Assembly (NCBI GenBank): GCA_016190375.1
Contig: JACPQR010000131.1
Span: 1 to 60,417 of the forward strand
Source of the DNA: Deltaproteobacteria bacterium
Lineage (GTDB): Bacteria; Myxococcota_A; Polyangia; JACPQR01
Direction: 5' to 3'
DNA length: 60,417 bases
Part shown: piece after piece, positions 17,375 to 26,238 of the stretch
Layout: each line of letters begins with the position of its first letter
Numbering within the stretch: the first letter of the stretch is position 1
Position numbers and translations under genes: made by a program
Notes under the pieces: model-generated
The model's database searches: none
Told to the model about the DNA's origin: nothing
What the model saw: only the letters and a program-made list of their open reading frames with translations

Positions 17375-19507
17375 CTACTTCCGCGCCAGAAGCACGACGG
17401 TGCTTCTCGGGTTGGCGAGGTAGTGTTCGGCGGGATCGAGGAGGATCTCGTCACCGGGATCGAGGAAGTCCTCGCCCGGGGGGAGGCTCGTGTCGACGAT
17501 TCGCCGCCAGCGCATGGGATCGGGTGGAGCGGGAACGCGGACGGATCGGAGAAGAGGGTCGGCGTTCAGGATGAGGAAGAGATGGTACTTGCCGGCGCTC
17601 GACTCCTCTTCGCCGCCGTCGAGCCGGTAGGCAAGGGTCCTGAGGTCGGGGTTGCCCCAGTCGGGCGGCGCGAGGTCGGGGCCGTACCACGTCATGTCCG
17701 CGACGTCGTCGCCGTCGAGGTCCTTGCCGCTGAAGAACTTGCGGCGCTGCAGGATCGGGTAACGGCGGGTCAGCGCGATCGCCTTCTTCACGAACTCCAC
17801 GATGTCCCGGTTCCGGTCGACGAGCGTCCAGTCGAACCAGCCGAGCTCGTTGTCCTGGCAGTAGCCGTTGTTGTTGCCGTGCTGCGTCCGCAGGACCTCG
17901 TCGCCGCCCAGGATCATCGGCGTCCCGGCCGCGAAGATGAGGCTCGAGAAGTGGTTCTTGACGAGCTGGCGGCGGAGCCTCGTGACGGCCGGGTCGTCGG
18001 TCTCGCCCTCGGCACCGCAGTTCCACGAGAGATTGTCGTCGCTGCCGTCGCGGTTGCCCTCCAGGTTGGCCTCGTTGTGCTTGTGGTCGTACGTGACCAG
18101 GTCCCAGAGGGTGAAGCCGTAGTGGCAGGTCACGAAGTTGACGCTCGAGTATGCGGATCGCCCGTCGTCGCCGTACAGGTCCGCAGAGCCGGTCAGGCGC
18201 GCGGCGAGGTCGGGAACCCGGCCGCCGTCACCCTTGACGAAACGGCGGACGGTGTCGCGGAACCGCCCGTTCCACTCGGCCCAGTCGACCGGGAAGTTGC
18301 CGACCTCGTAGGTGCCCAGGTCCCACGGCTCGGCGATGAGCTTCACCCTCTGGAGGACCGGGTCTTGCGAGACCGCGTCGAAGAACGCGGCGCTCTTGCG
18401 GAACCCCCCGCTCTCGCGCCCGAGCACCGATGCGAGGTCGAACCTGAAGCCGTCGACACGCATCACCTCCGCCCAGTAGCGCAGCGAGTCCATGACGAAG
18501 CGCATGCAGTGGGTCTCGGAGAGATCCAGCGCGTTCCCGCAGCCCGTCGTGTTCATGTAGTATCGGGCCGGCTGCTCCGGAGACCCGGTCAGATCGTAGT
18601 AGGTGCGGTTGTCGATCCCCTTGAAGCACAGCGTCGGGCCGAGCTCGTTCCCCTCGGCCGTGTGGTTGTAGACGACGTCGAGAATGACGTCGATGCGGGC
18701 GCGGTGCAGCTCGCGGACCAGCGTCTTCATCTCCGCGACCTGGCAGCCCGGCGATCTTCCGGTGGAGTACGAGGACTCGGGGGCGAAGAAGCCGAGCGTG
18801 CTGTAGCCCCAGTAGTTCGTCAGGCCCTTCCCGCGCAGGAAGTCTTCCACGTGGATCTCGTGCACCGGTAGGAGCTCGACCGCGTTGACGCCGAGCTGCT
18901 TCAGGTACGGGATCTTCTCGATGAAGCCGAGATAGGTCCCGGGATGGCGCACGCCTGATGAGGGATGCGCGGTGAATCCCTTGAGGTGCACCTCGTAGAC
19001 GATGAGCTTCTCGATCGGCACGTCCGGCGGCTCGACTCCCTGCCAGTCGAACGCGTCGTCGACGACGACGCTTCGAGGGACGACGGCGGCGCTGTCGCGC
19101 CCGTCGAAGGAGAGGTCGCGATCGGACGGCGAGCCGGCGTCGTACCCGAGGAGCAGGTTCTCGGGGTTCGATGCCTTTCCGAAGAGCGCCTTGGCGTATG
19201 GATCGACGAGCAGCTTGTTCTCGTTGAAGCGGTGTCCGCGCGCGGGGTCGTACGGCCCGCGGACGCGGTACGCGTAGAGCTGCCCGGCCCCGACGCCGTG
19301 GACGAACGCGTGCCAGACGAACTGCCGGCGGTTCTCGAGCCGCGCGACGTCGGTGACGCGCTGCCCTGATGGATCGAACAGGACGAGGAACACCTCCGTC
19401 GCGTGCCGGGAGTACAGCGCGAAGTTCACGCCCCCGTCTCCCGGCGTCGCGCCCAGGGGTGTGTGTCTGCCCTTGCTGATTCGCTTCTCGGTCCAGTGCC
19501 GCAACAT
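17375..19507 (-). CDS. glgX: Glycogen debranching enzyme (isoamylase family) with altered catalytic motif
   Basis: GlgX hydrolyses alpha-1,6 branch points of glycogen. Start ATG 19507 gives 710 residues, a normal length. The N-terminal CBM48-like domain (PLGATPGDGGVNFALYSRHA) is followed by the GH13 barrel. The nucleophile Asp357 (GFRFDLASVL) and acid/base Glu393 (LIAEPWD) are intact. In the fourth conserved region the family reads VTCHDGFTL, but here it reads VTCHYGFTL: the transition-state-stabilising Asp is Tyr463 (codon TAC at 18121-18119). GAC to TAC is one base. The neighbouring phrase KHNEANLEGNRDG and the rest of the protein are well conserved, so this is either a sequencing error, a recent inactivating mutation or a non-catalytic form. 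Confidence 0.9.
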   Translation of the reverse strand: MLRHWTEKRISKGRHTPLGATPGDGGVNFALYSRHATEVFLVLFDPSGQRVTDVARLENRRQFVWHAFVHGVGAGQLYAYRVRGPYDPARGHRFNENKLLVDPYAKALFGKASNPENLLLGYDAGSPSDRDLSFDGRDSAAVVPRSVVVDDAFDWQGVEPPDVPIEKLIVYEVHLKGFTAHPSSGVRHPGTYLGFIEKIPYLKQLGVNAVELLPVHEIHVEDFLRGKGLTNYWGYSTLGFFAPESSYSTGRSPGCQVAEMKTLVRELHRARIDVILDVVYNHTAEGNELGPTLCFKGIDNRTYYDLTGSPEQPARYYMNTTGCGNALDLSETHCMRFVMDSLRYWAEVMRVDGFRFDLASVLGRESGGFRKSAAFFDAVSQDPVLQRVKLIAEPWDLGTYEVGNFPVDWAEWNGRFRDTVRRFVKGDGGRVPDLAARLTGSADLYGDDGRSAYSSVNFVTCHYGFTLWDLVTYDHKHNEANLEGNRDGSDDNLSWNCGAEGETDDPAVTRLRRQLVKNHFSSLIFAAGTPMILGGDEVLRTQHGNNNGYCQDNELGWFDWTLVDRNRDIVEFVKKAIALTRRYPILQRRKFFSGKDLDGDDVADMTWYGPDLAPPDWGNPDLRTLAYRLDGGEEESSAGKYHLFLILNADPLLRSVRVPAPPDPMRWRRIVDTSLPPGEDFLDPGDEILLDPAEHYLANPRSTVVLLARK

Positions 19508-19609
19508 GGGCCACGATGGTGCCACGGAAGGTCGGTGTTTGGAGCACCAGCCGGTGGCGGGCTCGGGACCGGCCGTCGCGGGGTCGGGGTGGACTGCCCG
19601 CGGGGAGAT
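19508..19609. other. Spacer between glgX and the dispersed element
   Basis: This is the upstream region of glgX. I see no clear promoter, hairpin or reading frame in it. Confidence 0.4.
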
Positions 19610-19670
19610 CGCGCGGTTATGCCTGAAAGGTGAGTCGTTTTGGATGGTTGGGAGGGGGGTGCGTGTCCCC
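19610..19670 (+). repeat. 61-bp dispersed element, copy 1
   Basis: The left box is CGCGCGGT and the right box is GGTGCGTGTCCCC (19658-19670), with 40 bases between. The element ends 3 bp from the stop codon of the minus-strand P-domain lipoprotein. Copies 2-4 lie at 36647, 49688 and 54777 in the same orientation. Confidence 0.85.
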
Positions 19671-19672
19671 GC

Positions 19673-21049
19673 TCAGGGAACCCAGTCGGGGGGGAGGACG
19701 AGGACCGGGAGCGTTCCCGAGGCTCCTTGGGCTTCCCATCGCAGCTCGCCCGCGCCCGTGGCCTCGCCGGCAGTGAGCACGCCCGTCTCCTCGTCCAGCG
19801 TGGCGACGGCGGGGTCGAGCGTGGTCGTCCATCGCGCGGGCAGAGCGCCCTGCCTCAGGTCGTCGCCGGCCCCGCCCTCGGCGATCCCGTTGGGACCGAC
19901 CGAGTAGCGGACCACCTCGAGCGCGATGGTCGACTGATCGATGCCGCCGCCGGCGACGCGGACGCTGGGTCGACCCGCTTCGAGCGACGCGGTCCAGCCC
20001 TCGACTCGCGAAGTGTCCTCGGTGCCACGGCGATCGGCGAAGACGAGCGCGATCTCCTGAACGGTCGCCGGATACGGGCACCGCGGATCGTAGAGCGTCA
20101 GGGTCCAGAGGCCCCGCGCTGGCTCCCCTGCCAGCACGTCGAGCGGCTCTGCCGTCGGCTCCGCGGCACCGAAGACGACGTCGAGCTCGCCGGTCGCCTC
20201 CTCGTCGCCCGGACCGTCACGCAGGTACACCTCGGTGCCGGCTGGCGAGATGAGCGTGATGACGAGCCTCGACGGGTCGTCGGCGACGACCCTGAGCGCG
20301 ACGGCGACCGACTCGACCTGGAACAGGTCGGCCACCTCGAGACCGAAGAGCCGGCGCGCGAAGCAGAACCGCACGTCGTGGACCGCGTCGTCCACGACGG
20401 CGATCGGGCCGAGGACGGCCAGCGTGGCCTCGCCCTCGGCAACCTGGCCGGAGGCGTCGGTGACGCGCAGGCCTAGATCCTCCACGCCTTCGCGGGCGGG
20501 CGTCCCGGCGATCCGGCCATGCTCGTCGAGTGCAAGCCCATCAGGTAGCGCGCCCCGTGCGAGCTCGATCCGGTACGGCGGCCGCCCGCCGACGGCCACC
20601 ACCGCGGCCGCGTAGGCCCGGCCGACATAGGCGCGCGGCAGCGAGCCGGTCGAGAGCGCGAGATGTCTGAGGACCCTGAACGGGAGCGCCCGTCTAGCCC
20701 GCGAGCCGACCGCGTCCGCGACCTCGATGACGACGCCGAACTGCCCGTCCTCGCCCAGAGCCGGCGAGACGACTCGCCCCTCGGGCTGCAGCCACGTGTT
20801 CGACGGGAGCAGTCCGCCCACGACGCTCCAGGAGTAGGGTCGCTCGCCTCCAGCCGCCTCGAGCTCGAAGGAGTAGACGGCGCCCCACTCCCCGTCTGCC
20901 AGCGCGGCGGTCGTGACACGCAACCCATCGGCCCCGCCCGCATCCGGGGCTGGCGCGGCGTCCGTCCCCGCGTCGACGGGGAGCCGCTCGGGTGGCGCCT
21001 CGCAGCCGGACCAGAGTAGCGCGAAGGCTAGAAGTGAATGGAGTCGCAC
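19673..21049 (-). CDS. Lipoprotein with Ig-like and proprotein-convertase P domains
   Basis: I choose GTG 21049, which starts a signal peptide (RLHSLLAFALLWSGC) and overlaps the upstream gene's stop by 22 bp. The 458-residue product contains two putative-Ig/cadherin-like modules (PYSWSVVGGLLPSNTWLQPEG and PYRIELARGALPDGLALDE...GRIAGTPA). A P/Homo-B-like jelly roll follows (VESVAVALRVVADDPSRL, LISPAGTEVYLRDGPG, GLWTLTLYDPRC). A short C-terminal beta domain ends the protein. P domains usually accompany proteases, but no protease is present here. An adhesive or substrate-binding surface role is likely. It is expressed with the MopE-type lipoprotein upstream. Confidence 0.75.
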   Translation of the reverse strand: MRLHSLLAFALLWSGCEAPPERLPVDAGTDAAPAPDAGGADGLRVTTAALADGEWGAVYSFELEAAGGERPYSWSVVGGLLPSNTWLQPEGRVVSPALGEDGQFGVVIEVADAVGSRARRALPFRVLRHLALSTGSLPRAYVGRAYAAAVVAVGGRPPYRIELARGALPDGLALDEHGRIAGTPAREGVEDLGLRVTDASGQVAEGEATLAVLGPIAVVDDAVHDVRFCFARRLFGLEVADLFQVESVAVALRVVADDPSRLVITLISPAGTEVYLRDGPGDEEATGELDVVFGAAEPTAEPLDVLAGEPARGLWTLTLYDPRCPYPATVQEIALVFADRRGTEDTSRVEGWTASLEAGRPSVRVAGGGIDQSTIALEVVRYSVGPNGIAEGGAGDDLRQGALPARWTTTLDPAVATLDEETGVLTAGEATGAGELRWEAQGASGTLPVLVLPPDWVP

Positions 21050-22086
21050 TCCGGCGGGATCTCGCCCTCGTTGCAGTCCGAGATCATCCCAGCGTACTCC
21101 CAGTATCCGTTGACGCAGGTGTAGTACTTGTTGTGCGGGCTGTCGCAGCTCTCCGGCGGGCAGTCGGAGGCGTCCTCCTCGGTCGTCTCGCAGCACGCGC
21201 AGACGTGCCACCAGCGGCAGTCGCCTGGCTCGCACTCGCGTGGACAGGCGTCGTCGCCGAGGGCCTGGCAGTCCGGGTCCGCGCAGTCGACCGCCCAGTC
21301 GCAGTCGTCGTCCGATCCGTTGGAGCAGGCGTCCACGGTGTTCTCCTCGCCACAGTCGCGGCACTCGTCCGAGAAGAAGCAGGTGAAATCCGCGCAGTCC
21401 GTGCGGCCGTTGCCGTCGTTGTCGCAATCGTCGCCGCAATTATCGCCGAACTCGGCCCCTTCGGGACACTCCCCTCCGTTGCCGTCGTCCGGCACCTCGC
21501 AGTCGCAGTCGTCGTCGTCGCAGTCGATCAGGCCGTCGCAGTCGTCGTCGATCTCGTTGTCGCAGACCTCGGGCTCGGGGATGTCGCCACCCTCGCACGG
21601 CCGGTCGCTGCAGTACTCGTCAGCCACGCCGTCGCAGTCGTTGTCCACGCCGTCGTCGCAGACCTCGTCCCGCGGGAGCATGTCGCCTTCGCAGGCGCCC
21701 CAGTGCGGGAACTCCGGGTCCGTCGCGTCGCAGGCCTGCACGCCGTCGCGACATCCGCCCATGCCCCGGGTGCTCGAGTGCCCCCGATAGCAGGGCTGTT
21801 CGGCGCCATCGTCGCACCCGCAGATGTCGTCGACGAGGCCGTCGCCGTTGTTGTCGAGCTGGTCGCAGCGCTCGATGCCGTCGTGGGGGTTGTCTTCGCC
21901 CTCGCCCTCCTCGCCCTCACCCTCCTCGCCTTCGCCCTCCTGGCCTTCGCCTTCTCCCTCCTGGCCGTCGTCGGAGTCGGCGTCCGCGTCGGCGTCGCCG
22001 TCTCCGCCGCCGAGGCCCGGGTCTCGCATGTCACCGGGGGCGCAGGAGAAGGCTAGGAGGAGCAGGAAGAGCGCGATCTTGGGCAT
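21028..22086 (-). CDS. MopE-type metal-binding repeat lipoprotein
   Basis: ATG 22086 is preceded by GGAG and starts MPKIALFLLLLAFSC, a lipoprotein signal. The 352-residue protein then has a short Asp-Ala stretch and a striking EGEGEEGEGEEGEGED run. Several MopE repeats of the form CDxxDNDCDGxxDE follow (CDQLDNNGDGLVDD, CDDGVDNDCDGVADE, CDNEIDDDCDGLIDCD). MopE repeats occur in secreted copper- or calcium-binding proteins. The tail is cysteine-rich (CRWWHVCACCETTEEDASDC). It overlaps the P-domain lipoprotein by 22 bp, implying one transcript and possibly one surface complex. Confidence 0.8.
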   Translation of the reverse strand: MPKIALFLLLLAFSCAPGDMRDPGLGGGDGDADADADSDDGQEGEGEGQEGEGEEGEGEEGEGEDNPHDGIERCDQLDNNGDGLVDDICGCDDGAEQPCYRGHSSTRGMGGCRDGVQACDATDPEFPHWGACEGDMLPRDEVCDDGVDNDCDGVADEYCSDRPCEGGDIPEPEVCDNEIDDDCDGLIDCDDDDCDCEVPDDGNGGECPEGAEFGDNCGDDCDNDGNGRTDCADFTCFFSDECRDCGEENTVDACSNGSDDDCDWAVDCADPDCQALGDDACPRECEPGDCRWWHVCACCETTEEDASDCPPESCDSPHNKYYTCVNGYWEYAGMISDCNEGEIPPECDSIHF

Positions 22087-22151
22087 GGGGGTGCTCCGCA
22101 TGGCTGCGCCGCCCGCCTCGCAACGCCCATGCCGCCGGAAATTCGACGGAA

Positions 22152-22180
22152 ACCGTCGTGCTTTCGCCATGGACGACGGT
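22152..22180. promoter_or_regulatory. Inverted repeat in a divergent intergenic region
   Basis: ACCGTCGT (22152-22159) and ACGACGGT (22173-22180) form a perfect 8-bp inverted repeat with a 13-base spacer. It sits in the 286-bp region between the divergent lipoprotein and kamA genes. It could be an operator or a hairpin in an mRNA leader. The rest of this gap shows nothing clear. Confidence 0.35.
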
Positions 22181-22372
22181 GTGGGCGACATCCTGGAGGC
22201 GACACGCGGAGGTTGTCACCTGGGACCGGGCGACCTCAGAGGGGCGACCGGCGCCGGGAGCTTCGACGGGGCAAGCACAGCGCACTTGCTGCTGCCCCTT
22301 TTCCGTGGGACGCCAACGCCTTAGCATGGCGGGTGCGCCGACCCATTCCCCCGCCAAGGAGCCTTTCCAGGC

Positions 22373-23755
22373 ATGGAGCCCCAGACTGTCAAGCCCGAGC
22401 CGGAGATCGTCCACAAGAAGCCGCAAGTCGACGAGTCGACACTGACCCACAAGGAGCTCTTGAGGGGCCCGTTCTGGCATCGCATCCCCGCGTACCGCAA
22501 CGTGACCGAGGAGCAGTTCCTCGATCACACGTGGCAGGCAAGGCACTCGATCACGAAGGCGGCGAAGCTGCTCGAGGCGCTGCAGGGGATCGTCTCCGCC
22601 GAGTTCATCGAGGATGCGACCGCCGGATTCCGCGCCGCCCCCATGAGCGTTCGGGTCTCGCCGTACCTGCTCAGCCTGATCGACTGGTCGAGGCCGTACG
22701 AGGATCCGCTGCGCACGCAGTTCATTCCGCTGGCTTCGCGGCTCCTGCCCGATCACCCGAAGCTGGGCCTCGATTCGCTCGCCGAGCAGGCAGACGCGCC
22801 GGTACCGGGGCTCACGCACCGCTATCCGGACAAGGCCCTCTTCCTGCCCCTCGACACCTGCCCCGTGTACTGTCGCTTCTGCACGCGGAGCTACGCGGTC
22901 GGCATCGACACGGATCAGGTCGACAAGGTGCCGTTGCAGGTCGACCGCGACCGGTGGAGGCTCGCGTTCCGGTACATCGCGTCGCGCCCCGAGCTCGAGG
23001 ACATAGTGGTGAGCGGAGGCGACGCCTACAACCTCAGAGCCACTCAGGTCCGGGAGATCGGCGACACGCTCCTCGACATCCCCAACGTGCGGCGCATGAG
23101 GTTCGCCACCAAGGGCCCCGCCGTCATGCCGCAGAAGATCCTGTCCGACCGAGATTGGCTCGACGCGCTCACGCACGTCGTCGAGCGCGGCCGCAAGATG
23201 CACAAGGAGGTCGTGCTCCACACCCACTTCAACCACCCGTCGGAGATCACCGGAATCACCCAGGACGCGATGAACGTGCTCTTCGAGCGCGGCGTCCTGG
23301 TCCGCAACCAGAGCGTCCTCCAGCGCGGTGTCAACGACGCGGCCGACACCATGCGCCTGTTGATCAAGCGGATGGGCCACGTGAACGTGCACGCCTACTA
23401 TGTCTACATCCACGACCTCGTGAGGGGGGTCGAGGACCTGAGGACCACGCTCGGAGCGGGCCTCGAGGTCGAGAAGGCGATTCGGGGATCGACCGCGGGC
23501 TTCAACACGCCGGTGTTCGTCTGCGATGCGCCGGGAGGGGGCGGCAAGCGCGACGCGCACTCCTACGAGCACTACGACCGCGTGACGGGCATCTCGGTCT
23601 ACACCGCACCGAGCGTCAAGCATGGCAGGCACTTCTGCTACTTCGATCCGATCGACCTGCTCCCGCCCGAGGGGAGCGCGCGCTGGCAGGATCCCGGCGA
23701 GCACCAACCCATGATCGACGCCGCGATCGCGGCGGCGCGCCACCAGGCGCGGTAG
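22373..23755 (+). CDS. KamA-family radical SAM aminomutase
   Basis: The 460-residue enzyme has the 4Fe-4S/SAM motif CPVYCRFC (Cys163, Cys167, Cys170). The pyridoxal-phosphate motif PGGGGK carries Lys392. Both are hallmarks of lysine 2,3-aminomutase relatives, which swap an alpha-amino group to the beta position through a 5'-deoxyadenosyl radical. The usual lysine aminomutase reads CSMYCRHCTRR; here it is CPVYCRFCTRSYAVG. That and the longer N-terminus suggest a different substrate. The neighbouring EF-P, epmA or acetyltransferase genes that would point to EF-P modification or beta-lysine osmolyte synthesis are absent. Aminopeptidase P follows 7 bp downstream in the same transcript. Confidence 0.85.
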   Translation: MEPQTVKPEPEIVHKKPQVDESTLTHKELLRGPFWHRIPAYRNVTEEQFLDHTWQARHSITKAAKLLEALQGIVSAEFIEDATAGFRAAPMSVRVSPYLLSLIDWSRPYEDPLRTQFIPLASRLLPDHPKLGLDSLAEQADAPVPGLTHRYPDKALFLPLDTCPVYCRFCTRSYAVGIDTDQVDKVPLQVDRDRWRLAFRYIASRPELEDIVVSGGDAYNLRATQVREIGDTLLDIPNVRRMRFATKGPAVMPQKILSDRDWLDALTHVVERGRKMHKEVVLHTHFNHPSEITGITQDAMNVLFERGVLVRNQSVLQRGVNDAADTMRLLIKRMGHVNVHAYYVYIHDLVRGVEDLRTTLGAGLEVEKAIRGSTAGFNTPVFVCDAPGGGGKRDAHSYEHYDRVTGISVYTAPSVKHGRHFCYFDPIDLLPPEGSARWQDPGEHQPMIDAAIAAARHQAR

Positions 23756-23762
23756 GAGCCTC

Positions 23763-25115
23763 ATGAGCCGGATCTCCTGGGACGGGTACGACGCGGGGGT
23801 CTTTCGATCGCGGCGCTCGAGGCTCGGGCGCGCCCTGGGCGACCTCGTCGCCCTGATCCCCGCGGGAATGCCGCGTCCGCGCAACTACCCCGCCAACGTC
23901 CATCCCTTCCGCGCGGAGAGCCACTACCTGTACCTGTTCGGTGTGCCGATCGCAGGCGCGATGGGGGTGGTCGACGGCGAACGGGCCGTTCTCTTCGTGC
24001 CACCGCCTGAAGCCGACGCGGCGCTGTGGTACGGGGCGATCCCATCCGGGGGCGAGATCGCGGAGCGGGCGCAGGTCGAGGTCCGACCGATGGACCAGCT
24101 CGGCCAGTCGATCTCGGGTCGCGCCGTGGCCTGCGTCGCCGTCCATGACCCCGTCACGGACGAGGCGGTCCGCGCCGCGATCGGCAGGCGGGTCGACCGC
24201 GACCGCCTCTCGCCCGAGGACGAGCGGCTGGCCGACGCCATGGTCGCGCTCCGCCTGATCCACGACGAGGCGGCGATCGCGTCGATCCGGCGCGCCGCCG
24301 AGGCGACCACGATGGCGCACCGGGCAGGTCGGCTCGCGACGCGCCCTGGCAGGACGGAGGTCGAGGTGCGCGCCGCCATGGAGACGGAGATCGTCGCCCG
24401 GGGGATGACCGTCGCCTATCCCTCGATCGTCACGGTGCACGGAGAGGTCCTGCACAACGAGGCGCGCCTCGAGGTGATCGGGGACGACGACCTGCTCCTC
24501 GCCGACGTCGGCGCCGAGTCTGCGGACGGATGGGCGTCGGACGTCACGCGGACCTGGCCGGCCTCGGGAGTCCTCTCGAAGACCCAGCACGCGATCTACG
24601 AAGTCGTGCTCGACGCGCAGCGGACCGCCATCGCGATGGTCCGGCCCGGCGTCAGGTACCGCGACATCCATCTGGCGGCATCCCGCAGGATCGCGGAGGG
24701 ACTGGTGGCCCTGGGCCTGCTCCGCGGTGACGTCGGCGAGATCGTGGCAGACGGCGTTCACGCGCTCTTCTTCCCGCACGGCGTGGGGCACCTCCTGGGC
24801 CTCGATGTCCACGACATGGAGGATCTGGGCGATCGCGCCGGCTACGCCCCGGGGCGGACCCGGAGCGAGCAGTTCGGGCTGAGGTACCTGCGCCTCGACC
24901 GTGACCTCGCGCCGGGTATGGCCGTGACCATCGAGCCCGGCATCTACTTCGTGCCCGCGATCCTCGACAGCCCCGAGCTGGCTGCCGTCGCCGGGGACCG
25001 TCTGGTCCGTTCGGAGCTGGCCCGCTTCGCCGACGTGCGCGGGATACGGATCGAGGACGACGTCCTGTGCACGACGGGCGAGCCCGAGGTGATCACCGCG
25101 GCGATCCCGAAGTAG
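23763..25115 (+). CDS. pepP: Xaa-Pro aminopeptidase (M24B)
   Basis: Aminopeptidase P removes an N-terminal residue preceding proline. The start ATG 23763 follows TAGGAG. The 450 residues comprise an N-terminal domain (VHPFRAESHYLYLFGVP) and the pita-bread catalytic domain. The metal-ligand positions are present: Asp in LLADVGAES, Asp in WASDVTRTWP, His in FPHGVGHLLGLDVHD, Glu in TIEPGIYF and Glu in GIRIEDDVL. It is probably cytoplasmic. Seven bases separate it from the KamA-family gene, so they form an operon; the functional link is unknown. Confidence 0.93.
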   Translation: MSRISWDGYDAGVFRSRRSRLGRALGDLVALIPAGMPRPRNYPANVHPFRAESHYLYLFGVPIAGAMGVVDGERAVLFVPPPEADAALWYGAIPSGGEIAERAQVEVRPMDQLGQSISGRAVACVAVHDPVTDEAVRAAIGRRVDRDRLSPEDERLADAMVALRLIHDEAAIASIRRAAEATTMAHRAGRLATRPGRTEVEVRAAMETEIVARGMTVAYPSIVTVHGEVLHNEARLEVIGDDDLLLADVGAESADGWASDVTRTWPASGVLSKTQHAIYEVVLDAQRTAIAMVRPGVRYRDIHLAASRRIAEGLVALGLLRGDVGEIVADGVHALFFPHGVGHLLGLDVHDMEDLGDRAGYAPGRTRSEQFGLRYLRLDRDLAPGMAVTIEPGIYFVPAILDSPELAAVAGDRLVRSELARFADVRGIRIEDDVLCTTGEPEVITAAIPK

Positions 25116-25136
25116 GCGCCGGCTCCTCGGCGAAGC

Positions 25137-26141
25137 TCAGTTCACGCAGTTCTCGCGGTCGCGGATGTCTCTGGGCGTCGCGCCGAGCGAGAAACCTTCG
25201 ACGAGCTCTGCAGGTGGGGCGGCCTCGGGCAGCTCGACGATGATTCCGTTCTCCCACAGGTAGTGGCGGCCGGGCTCGAACTGGAAGTCCTGGACGTAGA
25301 CGCAGCCGAGGAAGGCGCCCGGAGCGCCCTCGATCCAGGGCTCCTGGGTCGCAGCGCCCCGGTTGCACCCTTCGAATGGGCGGTCGCCGAAGTTCGTCGC
25401 CGCGATCGCCGCGACGGTGACGGGCGCATCGGTCGGAACCTCGATCCAGGCGAAGCCGCCGAACGGGGTCTGGTACGCCTCGTCACCACTGGTCGCGCCC
25501 GCCATCGCGCAGCCGTGGGGGCTGACGCCGTGGTTGGCGATCCCCGCCATGGCGGCCTGAGCGGCGCCGGGTAGGTTGCTGAACGCCGCGAGCCCGTCGC
25601 CGATGAGCGCGGCCGGATCCCGCGTGCCGGCCGGGAAGACCTTGAGCGTCGCGACCGGCCAGTTGCCGGCCCATTCGGCGCCGTACCACCAGAAGCGCAG
25701 CGTCTCGAAGTCCCAGGCCGTCGTATCGCAGCCACCGACCTCCGGGTATCGGCCGCGCGAGCAATTGCGCTCGCCCTGCTGCTCGGGGCCAATCTGCCCG
25801 TAGACGACCTGCCACGGGTCGCATGCGTCGACGGCGGCGCGATAGTCGGAGCAGTCGCCCTCCCCTCGGGCCTCGCAAAGACGGAGGAAGACGGCCTCGG
25901 CGCCGCAGCGCGTGCGATCGTTCCACCACGTGCTCCACAGGTTCGCGTGCAAGAAGGCACCGCCGGTCGGGTCGACGTCGGGCGCGGCGTCGGCAGCCGC
26001 ATCGAGGCCCTCGCGATCGGAGCCCGCGTCGAGCTCGACCGCTGCGTCACGATCGTACGACGCGTCCTCGGGCGACGGCACGTCTCCGCCCACTGCGCCC
26101 TCGCAAGAGACCAGGAAGGCCAGGAGCGCAGGTCGCAGCAC
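25137..26141 (-). CDS. Lipoprotein of unknown function
   Basis: GTG 26141 starts a classic lipoprotein signal, MLRPALLAFLVSC. An Asp/Ala-rich linker of about 45 residues (DASYDRDAAVELDAGSDRE) follows. A 270-residue domain comes next, rich in Trp, Gly and conserved-looking cysteines (NLWSTWWNDRTRC, FWWYGAEWAGNWPVATLKVF, CVYVQDFQFEPGRHYLWENG). No catalytic motif is recognised. The protein is predicted to sit in the outer membrane facing the periplasm or the surface. It converges with pepP. Confidence 0.7.
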   Translation of the reverse strand: MLRPALLAFLVSCEGAVGGDVPSPEDASYDRDAAVELDAGSDREGLDAAADAAPDVDPTGGAFLHANLWSTWWNDRTRCGAEAVFLRLCEARGEGDCSDYRAAVDACDPWQVVYGQIGPEQQGERNCSRGRYPEVGGCDTTAWDFETLRFWWYGAEWAGNWPVATLKVFPAGTRDPAALIGDGLAAFSNLPGAAQAAMAGIANHGVSPHGCAMAGATSGDEAYQTPFGGFAWIEVPTDAPVTVAAIAATNFGDRPFEGCNRGAATQEPWIEGAPGAFLGCVYVQDFQFEPGRHYLWENGIIVELPEAAPPAELVEGFSLGATPRDIRDRENCVN

Positions 26142-26238
26142 TGCCCGATGCTACCGCAGAGGGGACCCGCCATTGCTGCCTTCTCGACATCCCCAGATGG
26201 CAGGCTCTAGACTGCCCCGGCGCCTTCGGCATGGCCAC

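Noticed and set aside
15115..17454. Minus-strand frame of 779 codons
   Set aside because: Shadow of the second ADP-ribosyltransferase-like lipoprotein; no motifs.
17336..18871. Plus-strand frame of 511 codons
   Set aside because: Antisense to glgX.
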